This document shows positions 14,665-24,307 of a DNA stretch of 64,000 nucleotides, piece after piece; position 1 is the first letter of the stretch; each line of letters opens with the position of its first letter. The stretch is from contig NZ_CVTA01000003.1 in the NCBI RefSeq assembly GCF_001050035.1, positions 97,978 to 161,977 of the forward strand. The letters run 5' to 3'. A model generated the notes under the pieces. The model made no database searches and was not told the DNA's origin. It saw nothing but the letters and a program-made list of their open reading frames with translations. Both the position numbers and the translations under genes were made by a program. The DNA is from Mycolicibacterium komanii (GTDB taxonomy: Bacteria; Actinomycetota; Actinomycetes; Mycobacteriales; Mycobacteriaceae).

Positions 14665-17600
14665 CGAGAAGTCCCCGTTCCACTGTTTCGTGTCATGCTG
14701 CGGATCTGACGCGCCGCCACCGACAGCGTCGCCAGGTCGTGCTGACCGCTTTCATGTATTTCGCTGAGCGTGCGACGGGCGCGGTCCACCCGGGAGCCGT
14801 TCGTCGTCTCCCACTCCGCGATTTTCTCCTCGCCCGTCTCCTCCGGCTCGCCCACCGCCAGCACGTCCAGGCACAGCGATCGCAGGGAGCCGTAGATGTC
14901 GTCGCGAATCGCCAACCGCGCCAACGAGTGCCAGCGATCGTCGCGTTCCAGCCGGGACACCGCGGTGAGCAGGGTGTCGGTGTTGAGGTAGTCCATCAGC
15001 GCGAAGTAGGTGTCGGCGACCTCGTCGGGTTCGCGGTCGACGATGTCACCGATGTCGATGATGTCGAGGAGGCTGAACTGGTAGAGCCCCGTCGCGACCG
15101 TGTACGCCAGATCTCTCGGAACCCCGCGGGAGGCGAACTCGTCGGTCTCCTTGGACACGATCGCCTCATCGTCGCCGCGCAGCCATTCGGGCATCCGCGG
15201 TGTCAGCGCGGCAACCTTGGCGGCGAAGCGGTTGATCTCGGCGCCCACGGCCAGTGGCTGCGGACGGTAATTCAACAGCCAGCGTCCGGCCCGGTCGACG
15301 AGCCGTCGAAGATCCAGCGTCATCCGGTCGGTCACCGCGACGGAGACGCCGTCGCTGCCCGCGGCCCGGATCTGACGCCAGATGTCGTTGACCCGGAAGA
15401 TCGCGTTGGCCGCGGCGTAGCTGCGCACGGCGTCCACCGGGCCCACTCCGGCGTCCTCGCTGGTGCGGTACGCGTAGGTGATCCCGCTGGTGTCCACGAG
15501 GTCGTTGACCAGCATCGTGGTGACGATCTCGCGGCGCAGCTGATGCGACCGGATCTCCGCGGCGAACGGTTCGCGCAACTTCTCCGGGAAGTACCAGGGC
15601 AGCCGGGAGGCGAACGCTTCCTGATCGGGCAGGTCGCTGGCCAGCACGTCGGCCTTGAGGGCGAGTTTCACGTGCGCCATCAGCGTCGCCAGTTCCGGTG
15701 AGGTCAAACCGATTCCGGCGTCGGTGCGGCGGTGGATCTCCTTCTCCGACGGCAGCGCCTCCAGCTCGCGGTTGAGGCCGCGATCGGTGACGAACGCCTT
15801 GATCATGCGCGCGTGCACAGGAAGCAGGCTGGCCGCGTTGGCGCGGCTGGTGCCCATCAGGTCGTTCTGATCCTCGTTGTCCTGCAGCACAAGTCGACCG
15901 ACCTCGTCGGTCATCGACAACAGCAGCTCGGTGCGGTCTTCGGGGCTGACCTTCCCGGCGGTGACCAGCGAGTCGATCAGGATCTTGATGTTGACCTCGT
16001 GGTCGGAGCAGTCGACGCCGGCCGAGTTGTCCAGCGCGTCGGTGTTGATGCGGCCACCGGCGAGATCGAACTCGATGCGCCCGAGCGCGGTCACGCCGAG
16101 GTTGCCGCCCTCGCCGACCACTTTGACGCGCAACTGGTTCCCGTTCACGCGGACCGGGTCGTTGGCGCGGTCCCCGACGTCGGCGTCGGATTCGCTCTCG
16201 GCCTTGATGTAGGTGCCGATACCGCCGTTGAACAGCAGGTCGGCGGGCGCCTTGAGAATCGCCTTGATCAGGCTCGGCGGGGTGAGCTCATCGACGTCGT
16301 CGTCGATGCCCAGCGCGGCGCGGGCCTGCGGGCTGATCTGGATCGACTTGTGCTCCCTGCTGTAGACGCCGCCGCCCTCGCTGATCAGGGAGGTGTCGTA
16401 GTCCTCCCAGCTCGAGCGCGGCAGGTCGAACAGGCGCTTGCGCTCCTCCCACGACCGCGCGGCGTCGGGATCGGGGTCGATGAAGATGTGGCGGTGGTCG
16501 AACGCGGCCAACAGCCGAATGTGCTTGGACAGCAACATGCCGTTGCCGAACACGTCGCCGCTCATGTCGCCGATCCCGACGACGGTGAACTCCTCGGACT
16601 GGGTGTCGACACCCATCTCGCGGAAGTGCCGTTTGACCGACTCCCATGCGCCCTTGGCGGTGATGCCCATCGCCTTGTGGTCGTATCCCACCGAACCGCC
16701 CGAGGCGAACGCGTCGCCGAGCCAGAAGCCGTAGGACTTGGCGACCTCGTTGGCGATGTCGGAGAACGTCGCGGTGCCCTTGTCAGCGGCGACGACGAGA
16801 TACGCGTCGTCGCCGTCGCGGCGCACGACGTCCGGCGGCGAAACCACCTGTCCGGTGGCCTTGTCGACGTTGTCGGTCACGTCGAGCAGGCCGGCGATGA
16901 ACAGCTGGTAGCACGCCACGCCTTCACCGCGCTGGGCGTCGCGGTCGGCGGCCGCGTCACCGGTGGGTGTCGGCGGCTGCTTGACGACGAATCCGCCCTT
17001 GGCGCCGACGGGCACGATCACCGCGTTCTTGACGGCCTGCGCCTTGACCAGTCCGAGGATCTCGGTGCGGAAGTCTTCGCGCCGGTCCGACCAGCGCAGC
17101 CCGCCGCGCGCCACGTAGCCGAACCGCAGGTGCACACCCTCGACCCGCGGCGAGTACACGAAGATCTCGAACTTCGGTCGCGGCAGCGGCAATTCGTCGA
17201 TCAGGCCCGGATCGAGCTTGAACGACAGCACATCCTGCGCACGGGCCGACTCCTGGCGCCTGACGAAGTAGTTGGTGCGCAGCGTCGCCTGGATCATCGA
17301 CGCGAACGCCCGCAACACCCGGTCGGTGTCGAGGCTGACCAGCGCGTCGATGTCGGCGGTCACGGCCGCCGCGGCGGCCTGGGCGTCGCGGCGTTTCGGC
17401 GCGTCGCTGTGCTCGGTCTCGAACGGGTAGAACAGCGCCTCGAACAGTTCGACCAGCGAGCGCGCGGTCTTGGCGTGGTCGTTGATGACGGACTCGATGT
17501 GCGACTGACTGTACGGAAAACCCGCCTGCCGCAGGTATTTCGCGTAGCTGCGCAGGACGGCGACCTGTTGCCAGGTCAGCCCGGCCCGCATCACCAACTC

Positions 17601-19550
17601 GTTGAACCGGTCGGTCTCGGCGCGCCCCTGCCAGATCGCGGTCAACGCGTCGGCGAACCGCGTCGCGGTCTCGGCTCGCTCGGAGGCCGACTCGATGCGC
17701 GGAATCGACTTGTGCGGCGAGATCTTGAACTGGTAGATCCACACGCCGAGCCCGTCGGGTCGCTCGACGGTGAACGGCCGCTCCTCGAGCACGACGACGC
17801 CCATCGACTGCAGCATCGGCAGCAGGTCGCTCAGCGACGCGGAGTGCCCACCGAGATACAGGGTGAGCTGCGCGGTGCCTTCTTCGAGGTCGGTGAGCAC
17901 CGGTCGGATCGAATCGTTCTGCAGGTCTTCGATGATCGCGATGTCGTCGATCGCGTCGAGCGGCGTAACCGCCTGCTTGTAGGCCTCGGGGAAGGCCGCC
18001 GAGTAGTGCTGGGCGGTGCGTTGCTCGATCGAGCCCGTCTTCACCGCGCCGATCAACCGGTCACCCCAGGTGCGCGCCGCCTCGGTCAGCAGGTCCTGGA
18101 TGCGGGACTCGTTGGCCTCGGAGGTGTCGATTGTGCGGGCGCTGGTGCCGTCGGGCATGCGGACGGAGAAATGCACCACCGCCCAGGGGGATTCGCTCAC
18201 GCGCGCGGTGTACTCGATGCTGGCCCCGCCGAGCTCGCGCACGAGGATGTCCTGCATCTCCAACCGCACCGCGGTGGTGTAGCGGTCGCGCGGCAGGTAC
18301 ACCAGGCACGAGACGAAGTGCGCGAGCGAATCGGCGCGCATGAACAGCAGCGTGCGTCGACGCGACCCGAGGTCGACGACGGCCTTCACCATGTCCAGCA
18401 CGTCGCGCGCCGACAGCGCGAACAGCTCCGAGCGGGGAATGGTCTGGATGATGTCGAGCAGCAATTGTCCCGGGTGGCTGGGATCGTTGCGCGACAGCGA
18501 CAGCGCCTCGTTGACCCGACGCGAGACCAACGGGATCTCAAGCACATTGGCGTTCATCGCCGCCACCGTGAACAGGCCGACGAATCGGTGTTCGACGACG
18601 GCCGGACCCTGCTGTTCGCGCACCACGACGATGTAGGGATAGGCGCCGTACCGCAGGTAGCTGGGAAGGGTGGCCTGCGCCAACACGAGAAGGTCACCGT
18701 CGTCGGTCAGCGGCGGCAGCACGTCATGGTGCAGCCGCAGCGTTCCGAGCCGGCTCGCGGGGTCGACGGACGACTGGCCGTCGCGTATCGAACACCGCTG
18801 ATAGCCGAGCAGGACGAAGTGTCCGTCGGCGAGCCAGCGCAAGAGCGCCGCGACGTCCTCGCGGTCCCGTCCGCGGAACCGGTCTTCGGTGTCGGTGGCG
18901 ATGTTGTGCGCCAATCCGCGCAGGGTCGAGGACAGTTCACCCGCGTCGAGCGCGACGTGACGTGCGTCGGCGAGCACCGCCGGCAGCATCTGCGCCACCT
19001 GGGCGAGCGCCTTGGTGTCCACGGTCGCCGCGAGCTGAACGTGGATCCAGGCCTCGAACACTGCGTCGCGGGATCCTCCTTCGGAGGCGGGGGCGACGTC
19101 GAGCAGTTCACCAGCTCGCGCACGATGCACCCGCATCACCGGGTTCATGATCGCGGTGTAGGCGACGCCGAAGCGGTGCAGCAGCACCGTGACCGAATCC
19201 ATCACCATCGCGGTGCTGTCGGTGACGATCTGCAGTGCGGGGCCGAATCCCGCCGGATCGTCGGCGCGGTACACCTCGACGCGGGAGTCGCCGTAGGGCC
19301 GGAAGCGGCCGAGCCGGTGATGCGCGACGATCAGGTTGGGCGACACGATCTGCTGTGCCGTCGCCGTCACCGGCATGGTGACCGTCGAGTCGGCGGTGGG
19401 CGCGTCGGCATGCGGACCCCGGTAGGTCTCCAGGTACGCCCTCGCAAGGCGCGCCACAGTCTGATCGTCGAGTCCAGAAGAGTCGTTGGCTCCGGTGACG
19501 CCGACCCCGGCGCCCGCTGATCTCCCGACGTCCTCCGGATTCACCGACAT
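14661..19550 (-). CDS. gdh: Large (180 kDa class) NAD-specific glutamate dehydrogenase
   Basis: The 1629-residue enzyme oxidises L-glutamate to 2-oxoglutarate and ammonia with NAD+, feeding carbon into the TCA cycle. The long N-terminal half contains ACT-like and PAS-like regulatory regions. The catalytic core lies around residues 810-1200: [19 protein letters not shown], then [20 protein letters not shown] with the active-site Lys, [19 protein letters not shown], and the nucleotide fold near [16 protein letters not shown] helical C-terminal domain follows. The length agrees with L-GDH180 proteins. In mycobacteria this enzyme is inhibited by GarA, which links it to PknG signalling. The ATG at 19550 is preceded by GGAGC. 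Confidence 0.96.
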   Translation of the reverse strand: MSVNPEDVGRSAGAGVGVTGANDSSGLDDQTVARLARAYLETYRGPHADAPTADSTVTMPVTATAQQIVSPNLIVAHHRLGRFRPYGDSRVEVYRADDPAGFGPALQIVTDSTAMVMDSVTVLLHRFGVAYTAIMNPVMRVHRARAGELLDVAPASEGGSRDAVFEAWIHVQLAATVDTKALAQVAQMLPAVLADARHVALDAGELSSTLRGLAHNIATDTEDRFRGRDREDVAALLRWLADGHFVLLGYQRCSIRDGQSSVDPASRLGTLRLHHDVLPPLTDDGDLLVLAQATLPSYLRYGAYPYIVVVREQQGPAVVEHRFVGLFTVAAMNANVLEIPLVSRRVNEALSLSRNDPSHPGQLLLDIIQTIPRSELFALSARDVLDMVKAVVDLGSRRRTLLFMRADSLAHFVSCLVYLPRDRYTTAVRLEMQDILVRELGGASIEYTARVSESPWAVVHFSVRMPDGTSARTIDTSEANESRIQDLLTEAARTWGDRLIGAVKTGSIEQRTAQHYSAAFPEAYKQAVTPLDAIDDIAIIEDLQNDSIRPVLTDLEEGTAQLTLYLGGHSASLSDLLPMLQSMGVVVLEERPFTVERPDGLGVWIYQFKISPHKSIPRIESASERAETATRFADALTAIWQGRAETDRFNELVMRAGLTWQQVAVLRSYAKYLRQAGFPYSQSHIESVINDHAKTARSLVELFEALFYPFETEHSDAPKRRDAQAAAAAVTADIDALVSLDTDRVLRAFASMIQATLRTNYFVRRQESARAQDVLSFKLDPGLIDELPLPRPKFEIFVYSPRVEGVHLRFGYVARGGLRWSDRREDFRTEILGLVKAQAVKNAVIVPVGAKGGFVVKQPPTPTGDAAADRDAQRGEGVACYQLFIAGLLDVTDNVDKATGQVVSPPDVVRRDGDDAYLVVAADKGTATFSDIANEVAKSYGFWLGDAFASGGSVGYDHKAMGITAKGAWESVKRHFREMGVDTQSEEFTVVGIGDMSGDVFGNGMLLSKHIRLLAAFDHRHIFIDPDPDAARSWEERKRLFDLPRSSWEDYDTSLISEGGGVYSREHKSIQISPQARAALGIDDDVDELTPPSLIKAILKAPADLLFNGGIGTYIKAESESDADVGDRANDPVRVNGNQLRVKVVGEGGNLGVTALGRIEFDLAGGRINTDALDNSAGVDCSDHEVNIKILIDSLVTAGKVSPEDRTELLLSMTDEVGRLVLQDNEDQNDLMGTSRANAASLLPVHARMIKAFVTDRGLNRELEALPSEKEIHRRTDAGIGLTSPELATLMAHVKLALKADVLASDLPDQEAFASRLPWYFPEKLREPFAAEIRSHQLRREIVTTMLVNDLVDTSGITYAYRTSEDAGVGPVDAVRSYAAANAIFRVNDIWRQIRAAGSDGVSVAVTDRMTLDLRRLVDRAGRWLLNYRPQPLAVGAEINRFAAKVAALTPRMPEWLRGDDEAIVSKETDEFASRGVPRDLAYTVATGLYQFSLLDIIDIGDIVDREPDEVADTYFALMDYLNTDTLLTAVSRLERDDRWHSLARLAIRDDIYGSLRSLCLDVLAVGEPEETGEEKIAEWETTNGSRVDRARRTLSEIHESGQHDLATLSVAARQIRSMTRNSGTGTSR

Positions 19551-19643
19551 GCGACGCTCCTGAACTGTTGGCGCGGACCTCCGCCGTTGGATGTCGCCAC
19601 CAGCCCGAAAAGAGCGAAGCGGCTCCGCGGTCCGCAGAAGACG

Positions 19644-19677
19644 ACCCTAGTAGCCCGCGCGTGCGGTTCGGGGCTAC
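19644..19677 (-). promoter_or_regulatory. Predicted gdh promoter with adjacent hairpin
   Basis: TAGGGT on the minus strand (19649-19644) is a -10 candidate, giving a leader of about 87 nt for gdh. Next to it, GTAGCCC and GGGCTAC (19650-19656 and 19671-19677) form a 7-bp stem just after the ettA stop. No U-tract follows, so termination is doubtful. Confidence 0.4.
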
Positions 19678-19686
19678 CCCGCCGGA

Positions 19687-21360
19687 TCAGTCGCGCGTGA
19701 GCTTGCGGTGCGTCACGCGGTGCGGGCGGGCGGCCTCGATACCGAGCCGTTCGACCTTGTTCTCCTCGTAGGCACCGAAGTTACCCTCGAACCAGAACCA
19801 CTTGGCCTCGTTGTCCTCGTCGCCCTCCCACGCCAGGATGTGCGTGCAGGTGCGGTCGAGGAACCACCGGTCGTGGGAGATCACCACCGCGCAGCCGGGG
19901 AAGCTCTCGAGCGCGTTCTCCAGCGACGACAGCGTCTCCACGTCGAGGTCGTTGGTCGGCTCGTCGAGCAGGATCAGGTTGCCGCCCTCCTTGAGCGTCA
20001 ACGCGAGGTTGAGCCGGTTGCGTTCACCGCCCGACAGCACGCCCGCGGGCTTCTGCTGATCGGGGCCCTTGAATCCGAACGCCGACACGTAGGCCCGCGA
20101 CGGGATCTCGTTCTGCCCGACCTCGATGTAGTCGAGCCCGTCGGAGACGACCTCCCACACCGTCTTCTTCGGGTCGATGCCCGCACGAGTCTGGTCGACG
20201 TAGCTCAGCTTCACCGTGTCGCCGACCTTCACCGTGCCACTGTCGGGCTGCTCGAGGCCGACGATGGTCTTGAACAGCGTGGTCTTGCCGACGCCGTTGG
20301 GGCCGATCACCCCGACGATGCCGTTACGCGGCAGCGTGAACGACAGGTCCTTGATCAGGGTGCGGCCGCCGAAGCCCTTGTCGAGGTGTTCGACCTCGAC
20401 CACCACGTTGCCCAGCCGTGGCGGTGTCGGGATCTGGATCTCCTCGAAGTCGAGCTTGCGGGTCTTCTCCGCCTCCGCGGCCATCTCCTCGTAGCGCTGC
20501 AGGCGGGCCTTGCTCTTGGCCTGGCGCGCCTTGGCGCCCGACCGGACCCACGCGAGCTCATCCTGGAGGCGCTTTTGCAGCTTGGCGTCCTTGCGGCCCT
20601 GCACGGCGACGCGTTCGGCCTTCTTCTCCAGATACGTCGAGTAGTTGCCCTCGTACGGGTAGGCCCGACCGCGGTCGAGCTCGAGGATCCACTCGGCCAC
20701 GTTGTCCAGGAAGTACCGGTCGTGGGTGACCGCCAGAATGGCGCCCTTGTACTCGGCGAGGTGCTGTTCGAGCCACTGCACGCTCTCGGCGTCCAGGTGG
20801 TTGGTCGGTTCGTCGAGGAGCAGCAGGTCGGGCTTGGACAGCAGCAGCTTGCACAACGCGACCCGGCGACGCTCGCCACCGGACAGGTGGGTGACGGGCT
20901 CGTCGGGTGGCGGGCAGCGCAGCGCGTCCATCGCCTGCTCGAGCTGGGAGTCGATGTCCCACGCGTCGGCGGCGTCGAGTTCCTCCTGGAGCCGGCCCAT
21001 CTCCTCCATCAACTCATCGGAGTAGTCGGTGGCCATCAGCTCGGCGACCTCGTTGTAGCGGTTGAGTTTCGCCTTGATCGCCACGCCCTCTTCGACGTTC
21101 TCGCGAACGGTCTTGTCCTCGTTGAGCGGCGGCTCCTGCTGCAGGATGCCCACCGTCGCGCCGGGCTGCAGGAACGCGTCGCCGTTGTTGGGCTGGTCCA
21201 ACCCGGCCATGATCCGCAGGACGCTCGACTTGCCGGCGCCGTTGGGACCGACGACGCCGATCTTCGCGCCCGGAAGGAAGTTCAGGCTGACGTCGTCGAG
21301 GATGACCTTGTCGCCGTGCGCCTTGCGGACCTTCCGCATCGAATAGATGAATTCGGCCAT
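19687..21360 (-). CDS. ettA: Energy-dependent translational throttle protein EttA (ABC-F ATPase)
   Basis: The 557-residue protein has two ABC ATPase domains and no membrane segments. Walker A motifs are GPNGAGKS (38-45) and GPNGVGKT in domain 2. Signature LSGGE motifs occur in both halves, with Walker B LLLLDEPTNHLD and LILLDEPTNDLD. The inter-domain linker (roughly 240-320) is long, helical and Lys/Arg-rich, the ribosome-contacting P-site motif of ABC-F proteins. EttA binds the ribosomal E-site and gates the first elongation step according to ATP/ADP. The start at 21360 (MAEFIYSMRKVRKAHGDK) matches the family; AAAGG lies upstream. Confidence 0.95.
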   Translation of the reverse strand: MAEFIYSMRKVRKAHGDKVILDDVSLNFLPGAKIGVVGPNGAGKSSVLRIMAGLDQPNNGDAFLQPGATVGILQQEPPLNEDKTVRENVEEGVAIKAKLNRYNEVAELMATDYSDELMEEMGRLQEELDAADAWDIDSQLEQAMDALRCPPPDEPVTHLSGGERRRVALCKLLLSKPDLLLLDEPTNHLDAESVQWLEQHLAEYKGAILAVTHDRYFLDNVAEWILELDRGRAYPYEGNYSTYLEKKAERVAVQGRKDAKLQKRLQDELAWVRSGAKARQAKSKARLQRYEEMAAEAEKTRKLDFEEIQIPTPPRLGNVVVEVEHLDKGFGGRTLIKDLSFTLPRNGIVGVIGPNGVGKTTLFKTIVGLEQPDSGTVKVGDTVKLSYVDQTRAGIDPKKTVWEVVSDGLDYIEVGQNEIPSRAYVSAFGFKGPDQQKPAGVLSGGERNRLNLALTLKEGGNLILLDEPTNDLDVETLSSLENALESFPGCAVVISHDRWFLDRTCTHILAWEGDEDNEAKWFWFEGNFGAYEENKVERLGIEAARPHRVTHRKLTRD

Positions 21361-21413
21361 GCCGTGGTAAGCCTTTCGAAACTCGCGAATCTCTCGGGTG
21401 ATGCTCGCGGACC

Positions 21414-21419
21414 ATCGTA
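21414..21419 (-). promoter_or_regulatory. -10 element for ettA
   Basis: TACGAT on the minus strand fits TANNNT, giving a start near 21407 and a leader of about 46 nt that carries AAAGG. Confidence 0.4.
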
Positions 21420-21431
21420 GGCGTGGCCCCA

Positions 21432-21468
21432 CCGGCGCAGCCGAGTGAGCCACTCGTTCCTGCGCCGG
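21432..21468. terminator. Long hairpin between ssb and ettA
   Basis: CCGGCGCAG (21432-21440) pairs with CTGCGCCGG (21460-21468), and inside it CGAGTG pairs with CACTCG around AGC. The 15 bp of stem lie between the ssb stop and the ettA promoter. No U-run follows on the minus strand, so it may be an I-shaped terminator or an RNA-stabilising structure. Confidence 0.45.
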
Positions 21469-21481
21469 CGGCGCCTTTTCG

Positions 21482-21940
21482 CTACGCGGTCAGGGGCAGC
21501 GCCGTGTCGGGCTGCTCCGCGTCGTCATCGTCACCGGTGTCTTCTGATTGGTCGTCTGGGTCGGTGATCCGCTGTTCGGTCAGTTGCCGGGCCCGGTCGA
21601 TCTTCGCCGAGCAACGGGCCAGGTCCGGCCCGACGGACGTGGCTCGCACCTCGACCGACGAGCGCCGGTTGCCGTCGCGGTCGTCGTACTCGCTTGTGTA
21701 GACGTGTCCGACGACGATGACGGGGTCGCCCTTGACCAGCGCTGCGCTGGGCCCGGCGACCACCCTCCCCCAGCAGTTCACCGTGACGAACAACGAATTA
21801 CCCGGCTCCCATGTTCCTTCGGCCGTGCGGCGGCGCGAGTTGCTCGCGACGCGGAACCGGACCATCTCCTGATCACCCACCCGCCGGTGGATCGGGTCGG
21901 TGACGATGTTGCCGACGATGGTGAACGGTGTCTCGAACAT
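21482..21940 (-). CDS. ssbB: Single-stranded DNA-binding protein paralog (SsbB)
   Basis: The 152-residue protein has an N-terminal OB fold (about 1-110) with MFETPFTIVGNIVTDPIHRR, VRFRVASNSRRR and FVTVNCWGRVVAGPSAALVK. An acidic tail (DPDDQSEDTGDDDDAEQPD) ends in ALPLTA. The protein-interaction tip of housekeeping SSB (acidic then PF) is missing, so it probably does not recruit the usual SSB partners. In mycobacteria SsbB is the accessory, stress-linked SSB. AGGAGA lies 5 nt before the ATG at 21940. It is adjacent to ettA and gdh, matching Rv2478c and the M. smegmatis order. Confidence 0.92.
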   Translation of the reverse strand: MFETPFTIVGNIVTDPIHRRVGDQEMVRFRVASNSRRRTAEGTWEPGNSLFVTVNCWGRVVAGPSAALVKGDPVIVVGHVYTSEYDDRDGNRRSSVEVRATSVGPDLARCSAKIDRARQLTEQRITDPDDQSEDTGDDDDAEQPDTALPLTA

Positions 21941-22220
21941 GACGATCTCCTCTGATTCCTTGCGTTTCCCTGCCGACGGCCCGATGGCGCGTCGGTGACA
22001 CCGTCATTGAGCGCCGCGGCGCCGACACCGAATCCGGGCGCGCAGGCGGCGCGGGACGGCGCTGTGGATGAACACGGCGTTGGGGATGACCGGCGCTAGC
22101 GTCACGACCGAGCGCCAGGGCTGCGCCGCTTTCTGCACCAGGGTCGGGGCGTCCACGAAATCACGACCCTCAGGCAGAATTCGGCGACCCCGAACGAAGC
22201 GAGACCAACTCCGGTGCCGG
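21941..22220. other. Gene-free interval between ssbB and copD/ctaG
   Basis: These 280 bp have no ORF with convincing codon use. A short palindrome CGGTGACACCG lies near 21993-22003. I see no clear -10 for ssbB. Confidence 0.4.
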
Positions 22221-24218
22221 CTACTGCGCGTCGCGGCGCGCGAGTTCGGCCAGCATCGCGTTGTAAGCGGCGAGGTCCGCGTCGTCGTCGCGGTCGGCGG
22301 CCCTGTCGATCCGCTTCGCCATGCGTCGGTCGCTGCGCGACCACTGGATCAGCAGCGCGAGCATCACCAGCACGAGCGGCACCTCGCCCGCCGCCCAGGC
22401 GATTCCGCCGCCGGTGCGTTGGTCGGCGAGCAGATCGGTGTGCCAGCTCAGCTGCAGCGACCGATAGAACGGCTCGCCCAGCACGGACTTGGTGCCCATC
22501 AGCACGACACCGAAGAACGCGTGCAATGGCAGTGACGCGAACACCATCCCGAGCTTGCCGAGCTGAGGAATCTGGCGCGGCGCCGGGTCGACACCGATCG
22601 TCACCCAGTAGAAGAGGTAGCCGCTGAGCAGGAAGTGAACGTTCATCAGCACGTGGGCGCCGTGCTTGTCGACCGCGGCGTCGAAGAGCCCGCCGAAATA
22701 CAGCCCGTAGAAACCGGCCACGAAGATGACCGTCGCCACGACGGGCTGGGTCAGGAACTTCGACACCTTCGAGTGCAGGGCGGCCAGTAGCCACTCCCTC
22801 GGTCCCGGCGGATCCCCGCGGCCCGCGGCCGGCAGCGCGCGCAGCGCCAGCGTCACCGGCGCACCGAGTACCAGCAGGATCGGCACCAGCATCGACAGCA
22901 CCATGTGCGCGACCATGTGCATCGAGAACATGGCCGGCATATACCGGCCCAGCCCCGACGACGTCGCGAACAGCAACGCCGCGCATCCGCACAGCCACCC
23001 CACCGTCCGGCCGACGGGCCACGCGTCGCCTCGGCGGCGCAGCCGCAGCACACCGAGCAGGTACACCACCGCGAAGACGATCGCGGCGGTGCCGAAGATC
23101 AGATCGAAACGCCAGTCGAGCAGGATCCGCTCAAAGGTGGGCGGGCCGGCGAGGTCGTATCCGATCGCCACCTCCACGGGGCTGGGCTGCTCGGCCAGCG
23201 GCGGCGGAGGGGTGCGCCCGAGCCCGACCGCGATGCCGAAGGTCGCTGCGAACAACGCCGCCTCCAGCAGCGCCAACCGAACCAGCGGCCCGCGCGCGCC
23301 CGGGTCGGCCTGCAGCGCGGACACCGACGAGCGACGTTGCCACCAGCCGATCGCCGCGAGCGCGACCAGCGCGCAGATCTTGGCGACGATCAGCCGGCCG
23401 TACTCGGTGCTCACCAGCTCGGCGGGGGTCACCCGCACCAGCGCGTTGATCACGCCGCTGACGGCCATCACCACGAAGCACCACAGCGCGAGCGCCGAGA
23501 ACCGCCGCGCCGCGATGTCGGCGTGCTTGCCGCGGCGCAGCGCGTGCACGAGCAGTGCGAGCAGACCGCCCGCCCACAGCGCCGCGGCGCCGGGGTGGAA
23601 CAGCAGGCTGTTGGTGGCGACGTCGTGGGCGCCGCCGGTCGAGGAATGTCCGGCCAGGCCCAGCGGGATCAGCGTCGCCAGCGCCCCGCCGAGCAGGACC
23701 GGCGTCCACGACCAGCGCAGCACCGGGAGGCTGGCCACCGTGACGGCCGCCGCGATGAACGCCGTCCACCGCCATGCGCTGGCCGTGTCGACGAGGCTGG
23801 CCGCCGACCAGACGGCCACCGGGTCGAGGATCTTGTTCAGCGGCTGGCCCGAGACATCGGACACCGTCAGCGGAACCATCAGCGCCGCGCACAACGTCCA
23901 CACCGCCGACGCGCCGGTGCCCAGGCGCAGCGCACGGTAGCCGCCGGCGTCGAGCACGCCGTTGGGTTGGGGTGGGGTGAGGAACGCGGCGAACAGGAAC
24001 GATCCGACGGCGATGACGGCCGCGATCTCGCCCGCGGCCCTGACGAAGGGGAGTCCGTAAGTGGTGAGTGGGCCGGGATCCGGCAGCCCGGTCGCGCTCA
24101 AGGCGTCGGCCAGCGACAGCGCGCCGATGCCCGCGGCCACCACACCGGCCAGCACCGCCACCCCGACGAGCACCGGCCACACCGCGCTGGTGCGCACGCC
24201 CGATGCCGTCGTCGTCAT
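22221..24218 (-). CDS. CopD/CtaG fusion membrane protein (copper handling, cytochrome oxidase assembly)
   Basis: The 665-residue protein has about 15 membrane helices. The N-terminal half (to about residue 330) resembles the CopD copper-export/uptake domain. The C-terminal part (about 370-620) resembles the caa3-type cytochrome oxidase assembly protein CtaG, with conserved His/Met positions (MFSMHMVAHMVLSML and HVLMNVHFLLSGYLFYW) suited to copper. Such fusions are typical of actinobacteria (Rv0102 class) and likely deliver copper to membrane oxidases. TACGCT ends 7 nt before the ATG at 24218, suggesting a leaderless mRNA. In M. tuberculosis the homolog is elsewhere; location beside ssbB fits fast growers as I recall. 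Confidence 0.87.
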   Translation of the reverse strand: MTTTASGVRTSAVWPVLVGVAVLAGVVAAGIGALSLADALSATGLPDPGPLTTYGLPFVRAAGEIAAVIAVGSFLFAAFLTPPQPNGVLDAGGYRALRLGTGASAVWTLCAALMVPLTVSDVSGQPLNKILDPVAVWSAASLVDTASAWRWTAFIAAAVTVASLPVLRWSWTPVLLGGALATLIPLGLAGHSSTGGAHDVATNSLLFHPGAAALWAGGLLALLVHALRRGKHADIAARRFSALALWCFVVMAVSGVINALVRVTPAELVSTEYGRLIVAKICALVALAAIGWWQRRSSVSALQADPGARGPLVRLALLEAALFAATFGIAVGLGRTPPPPLAEQPSPVEVAIGYDLAGPPTFERILLDWRFDLIFGTAAIVFAVVYLLGVLRLRRRGDAWPVGRTVGWLCGCAALLFATSSGLGRYMPAMFSMHMVAHMVLSMLVPILLVLGAPVTLALRALPAAGRGDPPGPREWLLAALHSKVSKFLTQPVVATVIFVAGFYGLYFGGLFDAAVDKHGAHVLMNVHFLLSGYLFYWVTIGVDPAPRQIPQLGKLGMVFASLPLHAFFGVVLMGTKSVLGEPFYRSLQLSWHTDLLADQRTGGGIAWAAGEVPLVLVMLALLIQWSRSDRRMAKRIDRAADRDDDADLAAYNAMLAELARRDAQ

Positions 24219-24307
24219 CCCCCCAGCGTATGGCGCGCGCGTCTGTTGCCCACAGCACAGTTCGGTACGGGCGTACCCGAGCCTGCGCTCACCGCACCAA
24301 CAGCGGG

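Noticed and set aside
15732..19520. A 1262-codon open frame on the plus strand opposite gdh
   Set aside because: It is the mirror of the high-GC codon pattern of gdh. The translation is Arg/Gly/Asp-rich with no domain, and gdh on the other strand is a clear full-length enzyme.
19650..19677. Hairpin after ettA as an intrinsic terminator
   Set aside because: The stem is only 7 bp with a 14-nt loop and no U-run. It is kept only as a note with the gdh promoter.
22068..22627. Plus-strand ORFs in and beyond the ssbB upstream gap
   Set aside because: They run mostly antisense to the CopD/CtaG gene, with no ribosome site or family resemblance.
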